Part shown: in pieces, positions 25,501-27,948 of the stretch
Position numbering within the stretch: the stretch's first letter is position 1
Layout: each line of letters opens with the position of its first letter
Assembly: GCA_964200075.2 (NCBI GenBank)
Contig: CAXNAA020000108.1
Location: forward strand, 1-27,948
Source of the DNA: Sphacelaria rigidula
Lineage: Eukaryota > Phaeophyceae > Sphacelariales
DNA: 27,948 bases
Direction of reading: 5' to 3'
Made by a program: the position numbers and the translations under genes
The notes under the pieces: generated by a model
Database searches by the model: none
Told to the model about the DNA's origin: nothing
What the model saw: the letters and a program-made list of their open reading frames with translations, nothing else

Positions 25501-27178
25501 AGACTCGTGGTGGATCGCTTGCCGCTGCTGTTCATGTGTGACAATCAATCACCCAAAAAATCAAGAGTTCACCTTCGGGAAATTTTGCAGTCTTGTGTAC
25601 GAGGTGTAGTATACAGTCTATCTATTGTCGTGTAATGTAGTGTGCTTGCTGTACACTGACGACCGTGTCTCCGCGACGACGACACTTGTATAACAGTAGT
25701 AACTGTTCTATTTTGTCCTAAAATCGATTCAAGTGGGCTAGATAATAATAAAAAGATTGGTCACCAATCGTGACGTACAACCACTCTGCACTGCCCACAG
25801 GCTTCTCTCCCGCAGTGCTTGTCACACACACCGCAGTAGCGGACAAAGCCTGCCTGTACCCCTCATGGCACTCACTGGAGCTCCGCTGCCTGCAGTGCTG
25901 TGTTCTCTCACAAGTTGGTGAATAGAACAATGAACGGACATGCGGCGAAACCTCCGTACGGTACAGCGTACCAGTGCAGGACAGCAATACAGCACCGGAG
26001 TATGGTATGGCGCGGACAGTGCACCACAGCACTGCTTTGTCTTTATTCTACGCAGGCAGCCTGCTTCTGGCGGACCGGCCCTTGCTTCGACATTACTTGC
26101 CGTCCTCACACGACAAATAATACAACATCTATGGTCGCTCAGCACAACAGGATATTCGATATTTTCAAATGAGACAACCCAGTCGAAGAGCTGTGCTGTG
26201 ACTGTACATTCAAATTGTGAGAGATGTGTTGAATATAGTTGTGATGATGTCAACATGTTAAAATACCGGGGAAATGCCTGCAGTACTCATATATAATCTG
26301 GTTCATGGATGCCCTTCCGTAATCTTCACAAGTAGGAGCTCAATCACACGAGCTCCGTACGAGTATAACATGGGCGTGCTGTCTGTGCTATGCTGTACGG
26401 TACACAACAGTATGAACGAATGTCGCGATTACCGTTCGGCGGGACGCACATCAAATAATTCAATTTTCCTGACATGTTTGTGCACCTTCGAGTACGGCGT
26501 AGCAAAAACAAAACAATATGCCACACAAGGATCAGAAGCTCACCGAAATGAGAAGCACTCCATCCTCCACTTGATGGTTGTCAGTTGTGTACGTCTGCTG
26601 CTCATTATTGCCCCAGCCGCATAGGTTGTCCCTGAATCGTCGGGACACAGCAAGGTTGCCTAAGGTGCGGCATGTCTTCGGGTGGCGGCCTCAGCGGAAA
26701 TCCAAATTTCTAAGCGCAATTCCAAATTTCTCAATGGAAGACACAAATACACCCCAGTACAACAACAACAGCGTCTCCTGTGAAATATCCGTATCCGTAC
26801 TGTCTGTATGGTACTCTGATCCATACAATATTTGACATTTCGAACTATTAATAGGGTGTTTGTCTTACCATTTGCGACCACATCACTCATGTGAGAGGTG
26901 TTATGCTAGAAGGTACTCTCTGTAGCCTGTGGTGTAGTGTAGTGTACTCACCCCTGATCACAGCCGTTGCCAGTATCGACTTCCCACACCGTATCATTCA
27001 GGCCGGTGCCATCGAAATTCTCTTCCCAAACCAACACAGTCGACGTGTAGGTCTGCCCGTCGACGAACGGTAAGGCGTAGAAGGCAACAACGATCGCCAG
27101 CCAGCGTACTATTGACAACGGCGGACTGCATATACCGCCATCACGTTCACCACAATGACCACCCTCCAGACCGATCAT
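2063..27178 (-). CDS. Membrane-anchored GH16 endo-beta-1,3-glucanase-like protein with two CBM6 modules and a zinc-finger tail (12 exons)
   Basis: The join on the minus strand is 27178-26952, 26631-26544, 15881-15675, 15080-14926, 14240-14052, 13230-13096, 12245-12101, 10890-10645, 6592-6446, 5075-4947, 4325-3888, 3331-2063. Phases agree at every junction and give 1124 residues. In order: signal peptide with hydrophobic core at about 23-38; GH16 at about 49-293 with catalytic E169, D171 and E174 (ExDxxE, the laminarinase-type signature); CBM6 at about 300-464; second CBM6 at about 492-666; Pro/Thr/Ala linker 667-692; membrane helix 695-721 followed by the basic KEGAKRRK; tail to 1124 with a zinc finger at 1079-1098. 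GH16 enzymes of this type cut beta-1,3- or mixed-linkage glucans, and CBM6 binds such glucans. Laminarin storage and wall beta-glucans are plausible substrates. A type I topology, catalytic part outside, is inferred. The first in-frame ATG after an upstream TAA was taken as start. Transcript evidence is lacking, so exon borders are predictions. Confidence 0.85.
2144..2203 (-). other. RanBP2/NZF-like zinc finger in the tail
   Basis: Residues 1079-1098 read W-T-C-Q-C-T-F-E-N, six residues, then C-L-A-C-G. The family pattern is W-x-C-x2-C-x3-N-x6-C-x2-C. Everything fits except the first Cys pair, which is C-x-C. The Thr-Phe pair after the second Cys is the one that contacts ubiquitin in NZF fingers such as that of Npl4. 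Ubiquitin or RNA binding is only an inference. Confidence 0.6.
2917..2937. repeat. Coding (CTG)7 microsatellite encoding poly-Ala
   Basis: A pure CTG run on the plus strand, read as GCA codons on the minus strand, encodes six consecutive Ala in the cytoplasmic tail. It is likely length-variable between individuals. Confidence 0.9.
3050..3220 (-). repeat. Tandem 90-bp coding duplication in the tail
   Basis: Two 27-residue units at 740-766 (nt 3220-3140) and 770-796 (nt 3130-3050) share 19 of 27 residues, both starting V-Y-x-G-G and ending GAAAGHA. The unit offset is 90 bp. Drift between the copies implies an internal duplication that is not recent. Confidence 0.85.
3381..3399. repeat. (AC)n microsatellite in intron 11
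   Basis: A run of about nine AC units lies about 50 bp upstream, in minus-strand terms, of the exon 12 acceptor. On the transcript it is a GU-rich tract close to the splice site and could affect acceptor use. Confidence 0.9.
3888..4325 (-). CDS. Exon 11: rest of second CBM6, Pro/Thr linker, start of membrane helix
   Basis: Acceptor AACAAACAG|GGT. The exon begins GEWLAYTSYAEEAGYWDVMA, the CBM6 Trp strand, and continues to EEVWIPAGTHRILFCVD and NFNYLRVY, the usual module end. A Pro/Thr/Ala-rich spacer (VPTPAPTMAPTPVPTAAP) follows, then FFTWIYIS, the first part of a hydrophobic helix finished by exon 12. The donor is TCG|GTGAGT in phase 0. N-x-S/T sequons are frequent. Confidence 0.85.
4947..5075 (-). 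CDS. Exon 10: second CBM6, beta-strand segment
   Basis: Acceptor AACGTTAG|GTG gives VGFHEIEPEERSGDSDIRPA and ends DHGQYIGHVSA. It sits where CBM6 domains have V-x-Y-x-D-x-x-x-x-N and the Y-x-[IV]-G-x-x-x-x-G-E-W strand. That strand is completed by the first residues of exon 11 (VSA|GEWLAYT). It enters and leaves in phase 0, with donor GCG|GTGAGT. Confidence 0.83.
5657..5802. repeat. Two C homopolymers flanking a 10-N gap
   Basis: C17 at 5657-5673 and C18 at 5785-5802 flank N10 at 5722-5731, with a T-run between. The gap lies in intron 9, so no exon is broken. A ten-N gap probably means unknown or small size. Confidence 0.9.
6446..6592 (-). CDS. Exon 9: inter-module linker and start of second CBM6
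   Basis: After the acceptor TATTCCAG|AAC come about 22 Ser/Gly-rich linker residues. Then SRPYMFGEPWALPGYIEAEF and YDYGGEG follow, the start of a second CBM6 with the same P-G-x-I-E-A-E signature as the first. The donor is GAGGGG|GTGAGT in phase 0. Confidence 0.85.
7422..7887. repeat. Imperfect inverted repeat, about 465 bp, in intron 8
   Basis: The left arm contains GGAAAAGTGCTTCCTTGGAG and CTTGCTGTACTCGTTGAGAC. The right arm read on the opposite strand has GGAAAAGTGCCTTCTTGGAG and CTTTGCTGTACTCGTTGAGAC at matching distances from the centre near 7655. Arms of about 200 bp pair with scattered mismatches down to a short TCTCGGAG-bearing core. It could be a MITE or foldback element, or a hairpin RNA source. 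No coding sense was found. Confidence 0.8.
7904..9290. repeat. Giant imperfect palindrome, about 1.4 kb, in intron 8
   Basis: Reverse-complementing 8000-8350 reproduces 8832-9165 with substitutions and small indels. Shared blocks include TAGGTCCTCGG, ACTAGAAAAGG, TTGAGGAGAAGCT and GTACGAGGCGAGA. Pairing continues outward (AAAAGGTAT at 7904 with ATACCTTTT at 9282) and there is an inner stem TTGGTTCTCG/CGAGAACCAA at 8571-8619. The axis stays near 8592-8597 throughout. The inner 480 bp pair less well. Diverged arms mean an old inverted duplication, not an assembly artefact. Confidence 0.8.
10645..10890 (-). CDS. Exon 8: C-terminal half of first CBM6
   Basis: The acceptor is GGATAG|GTG. The 82 residues include VWTPEAAALQLVIGDDANC, WEEVSVNDVWIPAGEYSLKL and IHVDRLTFVV, matching the CBM6 ending (W-x-x-V-x-L-x-A-G-x-[HY]-x-L-[RK], then N/H-[IV]-D-x-[IL]-x-F). 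Several N-x-S/T sequons suit an extracellular domain. The donor chosen is GTG|GTGAGT. A second GTAAGT site 19 nt on, ending the exon at 10626 in phase 1, would fit an alternative exon 9 acceptor at 6570. Confidence 0.82.
12101..12245 (-). CDS. Exon 7: middle of first CBM6
   Basis: Acceptor TCGATAG|GGAA leads into ENEAAYRADSSGRV, then FIANMTETDWTAYTI and ETLYDIILE. The D-W-x-x-Y-T block corresponds to the CBM6 G-[DE]-W-[LV]-x-Y strand with a ligand-stacking Trp. The donor is TTGGAG|GTACAT in phase 0. A (GACACAA)4 tandem tract lies just upstream in the intron. Confidence 0.82.
12253..12280. repeat. (GACACAA)4 tandem repeat
   Basis: Four perfect 7-bp units lie immediately upstream, in transcript sense, of the exon 7 acceptor. 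On the transcript they form TTGTGTC units, which act as the pyrimidine-rich part of the acceptor. Confidence 0.9.
13096..13230 (-). CDS. Exon 6: end of GH16 and start of first CBM6
   Basis: The first codons complete DYVR-VYEIDLDNP, the terminal GH16 strand. Then FFGVPQCLPGTIEAETFDVG opens a CBM6: the I-E-A-E-x-[FY]-D start is typical of the family and contributes a ligand-site Glu. The acceptor is TTCCTCAG|GG. The donor is CCAAA|GTAAGC in phase 2. Confidence 0.87.
13808..13832. repeat. Short hairpin in intron 5
   Basis: GGTGCAAA and TTTGCACC pair around a short loop in intron 5. There is no T-run or other sign that it is a terminator, and its function is unknown. Confidence 0.5.
14052..14240 (-). 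CDS. Exon 5: GH16 C-terminal strands
   Basis: The exon completes the split Trp codon and gives YVDGQIYCTRTKW, then FDTEFEIIINLAVGGSLPG, the conserved GH16 block (N-L-A-V-G-G-x-x-P-G), and LVDYVR at the end. The acceptor is GGGAACAG|G and the donor is AG|GTGAAT in phase 2. Confidence 0.9.
14926..15080 (-). CDS. Exon 4: GH16 GTIHYGG segment
   Basis: After TTGTGCAG the exon reads AVNDMDEIFGTIHYGGEYPA and continues to YHVYALEWEAEELRW. G-T-x-H-Y-G-G and the x-L-E-W strand are GH16 landmarks. The nine residues between the catalytic Glu and G-T match the usual spacing, which supports joining it directly to exon 3. The donor is TG|GTGAGA in phase 2. Confidence 0.9.
15675..15881 (-). CDS. Exon 3: GH16 core with catalytic motif EIDIVE
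   Basis: The exon opens after GGACAG and encodes 69 residues, including RWYTSSRIRTK, GRIEARIRLPQGQGLWPAFW and the active site GEIDIVE. The first Glu is the expected nucleophile and the last the acid/base. The spacing is E-x-D-x-x-E, the form with a beta-bulge found in laminarinases, agarases and carrageenases, not lichenase E-x-D-x-E. The last coding codon is the acid/base Glu itself. It is followed by GCGAGC, so the intron appears to use a GC donor. Confidence 0.9.
16579..16984 (+). repeat. 5' LTR-like repeat of the copia element
   Basis: Collinear with 22128-22482. Shared blocks include GTGACGAATA, ATCTACGGAGATG, GATATTTCC, TTTTGATTGG, CATTTTCCCCCGC, GGGAGGAGGCG and ACTCCCCATACAC. It begins near TGTAAGAG and ends near CTTACACACGAGCT, so TGTAAG/CTTACA may be the terminal inverted repeat. 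Confidence 0.7.
17470..18230 (+). pseudogene. copia gag remnant
   Basis: A first segment (17472-17759) contains YIANAWRAWNIIILQITL, like the helical core of copia Gag (UBN2 family). After a stop and a frame change comes FRMKAGEPPVEYF, and after another change NCHLLRGLLDCYRTQ, matching the Gag L-x-G-L-P region. It ends in a Gln/His/Tyr-rich tail and GGEGGGGSRG before a stop at 18220. A duplicated 12-bp unit (CACGGGGATCCT at 17821-17844) lies within. It is broken and non-functional. Confidence 0.65.
18558..18933 (+). pseudogene. Low-complexity Gln/His/Pro-rich remnant, probable gag-pol spacer
   Basis: Overlapping open frames encode Pro-, Gln- and His-rich stretches, including a CAG/CAA-rich run (HQQQQQQHQ). 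No zinc knuckle could be found. Position between gag and protease suggests the C-terminal Gag region of the same element, but it could be an unrelated low-complexity insert. Confidence 0.35.
19017..19520 (+). pseudogene. copia protease and following region, remnant
   Basis: GWVADRGSSNRFTW corresponds to the copia protease block W-x-x-D-[ST]-G-[AS]-S-x-H-x-T, with the active-site triplet degraded to D-R-G. Following segments VPIGEDAVVIDNSHG and LFSLHDVQKRHTITL match the later protease strands and the L-x-S-V linker. Stops at 19308-19310 and a frame change near 19340 break the frame. Confidence 0.7.
19604..19613. other. 10-N assembly gap inside poly-C
   Basis: Ten N follow a C-rich tract at 19540-19578, and another C run lies at 19675-19694. 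Sequence on both sides of the gap is similar, which suggests a misjoined homopolymer end. Confidence 0.9.
19867..20220 (+). pseudogene. copia gag-pre-integrase remnant
   Basis: In three frames one reads a His-rich start (MHHSHFSDWSL), then LLRATAKQHGLLLTGENV, then CDGCQE followed by GRRAAM. This order matches the copia pre-integrase zinc-binding region (H-x-H, then C-x2-C-x-x-x-[KR]). At least two frame changes and stops interrupt it. The DDE core that should follow is not found. Confidence 0.6.
20265..20945 (+). pseudogene. copia integrase-RT linker and extreme N-terminus of RT
   Basis: The 207-codon frame is Pro/Ser/Arg-rich and ends at TGA 20886-20888. After that stop, the same frame continues SDSMNRECDALLETMTF, matching the W-x-x-A-[MI]-x-x-E-x-x-x-L block that opens copia RT. 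The RT fingers, palm and catalytic Y-x-D-D are absent downstream. Confidence 0.5.
20985..21370 (+). pseudogene. copia RT C-terminal remnant
   Basis: Split over frames are VSVQYLGQLDGIGG, ISHKTYAEHLAEQCGVE and WPFPELVGSLM-stop-LSSQTRPDIS. These are the copia landmarks Y-L-G, S-Q-x-x-Y-x-x-x-L and Y-x-x-x-[VI]-G-x-L-x-[YW]-L-x-x-x-T-R-P-D-I. A stop interrupts the last one and frame changes separate the others. Confidence 0.72.
21389..21905 (+). pseudogene. copia RNase H remnant
   Basis: VDGDYASKAADRRSISGGAI matches the copia RNase H start (x-D-x-D-x-A-x-x-x-x-x-R-R-S-x-S-G). After a frame change the segment VFEDNKGALQSASKP carries the D-N-x-x-A motif, and KHIYLRHHCITELVD matches the K-H-I-D-x-x-x-H-x-[IV] block. 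Stops and at least two frame changes make it inactive. Confidence 0.8.
22128..22482 (+). repeat. 3' LTR-like repeat of the copia element
   Basis: Collinear with the repeat at 16579, with many substitutions and several small deletions making it about 50 bp shorter. A purine-rich stretch precedes it directly. Confidence 0.7.
24032..24319. repeat. Palindromic element of four related units
   Basis: GGATATTTGG at the left end pairs with CCAAATATCC at the right. The CCATATATCCGGGGTACCAG block of the left arm pairs with CTGGGACCCCAGATATCTGG of the right. An inner copy on each side (CCATACATCCGGGG and CCCGGATACCTGG) gives four degenerate copies of one unit, two per strand. It is probably a foldback/MITE-like element with no coding capacity. 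Confidence 0.8.
24483..24520. repeat. 15-bp tandem repeat, 2.5 copies
   Basis: GCCGCGTACATACAT occurs at 24483-24497 and 24498-24512, then a partial GCCGCGTA at 24513-24520, all perfect. Confidence 0.92.
25149..25195. repeat. Hairpin with two stacked stems
   Basis: The outer stem TAGTACAT/ATGTACTA and inner stem GAATACC/GGTATTC surround the loop CAGTACCA. A short internal loop separates the stems. Confidence 0.7.
26544..26631 (-). CDS. Exon 2: GH16 segment with the conserved GWGNNE motif
   Basis: This 88-nt exon is too short to show up as a clear open frame, but it reads DNLCGWGNNEQQTYTTDNHQ followed by VEDGVLLIS. That is the expected GH16 block (C-G-W-G-N-x-E-x-Q-x-Y-T) between the N-terminal strand and the Y-T-S-x-R-I block. 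The acceptor is GATTCAG|GGAC and the donor is TCG|GTGAGC. It enters in phase 2 and leaves in phase 0, matching both neighbours. Confidence 0.88.
26952..27178 (-). CDS. Exon 1: signal peptide and start of GH16
   Basis: The ATG at 27178-27176 has G at -3 and is the first ATG after an in-frame TAA near 27262. The open frame can be extended upstream only to a GTG codon. Residues 1-22 are polar, followed by the hydrophobic stretch IVRWLAIVVAFYALPFVDG, consistent with a secretory signal cut near G41/Q42. The GH16 N-terminal strand LVWEENFDGTGLNDTVWEVD follows. The exon ends in phase 2 at CAGGG|GTGAGT. Confidence 0.82.
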
Positions 27179-27893
27179 TGCTGTGGCCGCCGCCACGAGC
27201 GGCTCTGTTGTTAGTCGCACTTCACACGCCACCTCTTGAGTTTGCTGGAAACGCAGCGGTTATCCTCTTTTCTTCCCCCACTTTTTTTTTTCCTCCCGAC
27301 CCAGTCGAAACGGTCCGTTTGGTAAATGGCAAACTTATACTCGAACAGAATTAGAGTATGATGAGTTATTGTGCAGGACTTCCGCGAGAGCTGGAACGAC
27401 ACTCAGCCCTATACTGTCTGTAGTGTTGTGATGTCCGGCGTGGTTTCGTGATGCAGCAGCATTTTCGTGTGCCTTGCATCAAGGAGATCATCGAGGTGCG
27501 ATTACTCTCTAGTTCCCCCCCCCTGATACTCGTATGCTCATGCTCGTATGGAATCATTTGCCGCTTGTGTCTTTCAAGACTCGGCTATTTGCAGCACACT
27601 TTCAAAATCAAGTTTGAATTTCAAACCCTGCGCCTGCACTGCTCTGTTCAACAGTAGTAGCGCACAACATCATGAGCACTGCAGTGTACTGTGGAGTGTA
27701 ATGTGCTGCCTTGCATTATGGCAGTGTTATCATGGCAGTGGCACGCGCCGCCAGCAGATCGACCTGCGATCCCACTGAACGATACCTTACCAGATCTAGC
27801 TACATAAGGTATTAGCTGTCCGTAGATCTTTACACTCGTACTTTATTACTGCCCCTTTGTGCTCACGAACACACCTGTATACACTACATACAG

Positions 27894-27936
<43 letters not shown>

Positions 27937-27948
27937 CTTCACATTAAA
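27179..27948. other. 5' UTR and promoter-proximal flank of the glucanase gene
   Basis: No coding motif was found on either strand. The stretch should contain the 5' UTR and core promoter of the glucanase gene, but no TATA box or initiator can be assigned with confidence. An additional non-coding first exon cannot be excluded. Confidence 0.5.
27893..27936. repeat. (GTT)n microsatellite
   Basis: A 44-bp uninterrupted GTT run near the window edge, read as AAC on the glucanase strand, about 0.7 kb upstream of its start codon. Confidence 0.97.

Larger units (their letters stand above)
22483..26543. other. Donor-side part of intron 2, no gene recognised
   Basis: About 4 kb between the copia remnant and exon 2. 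Open frames here are short and give no family motif. Recognisable structures are the palindromic element at 24032-24319, a 15-bp tandem repeat at 24483, perfect short palindromes near 24954-24988, and a hairpin at 25149-25195. Confidence 0.6.

Noticed and set aside
27179-27232. GTG-initiated extension of exon 1 by 18 codons
   Set aside because: It starts with GTG and an in-frame TAA lies upstream. The ATG at 27178 with G at -3 is the more likely start.

Overview
The window looks like nuclear DNA of a photosynthetic stramenopile, most likely a brown alga. The reasons are long introns with GT-AG (and one GC-AG) borders, a secreted laminarinase-type GH16 enzyme with CBM6 modules and a Thr/Pro/Ala linker, abundant C homopolymers, two 10-N assembly gaps, and a degenerate Ty1/copia element. 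The lineage is an inference from gene content, not a sequence match.

One host gene dominates. It lies on the minus strand, runs from an ATG at 27178 to a TAG at 2063, and was rebuilt here as 12 exons whose phases all agree (3375 nt, 1124 residues). The predicted protein has a signal peptide, a GH16 domain with an intact E-I-D-I-V-E active site, two CBM6 modules, a Pro/Thr-rich linker, one transmembrane helix, and a cytoplasmic tail of about 400 residues. The tail ends in a RanBP2/NZF-like zinc finger. A glucan hydrolase displayed outside the cell and joined to an intracellular zinc-finger tail is the most interesting feature of the window.

Layout: 1-2062 is 3' UTR and downstream flank. 2063-6592 holds exons 12 to 9 (tail, membrane anchor, second CBM6). 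6593-10644 is intron 8 and carries two long imperfect inverted repeats. 10645-13230 holds exons 8 to 6 (first CBM6). 14052-15881 holds exons 5 to 3 (most of GH16). 15882-26543 is the 10.7-kb intron 2. It contains a decayed Ty1/copia retrotransposon of about 5.9 kb on the plus strand (two LTR-like repeats, gag, protease, pre-integrase, part of RT, RNase H) and a four-unit palindromic element near 24.2 kb. Exons 2 and 1 lie at 26544-26631 and 26952-27178, followed by the 5' flank with a (GTT)n microsatellite at the window edge.

No rRNA, tRNA, CRISPR array or bacterial operon was seen. Most other open frames are intronic noise or shadows of the features listed.
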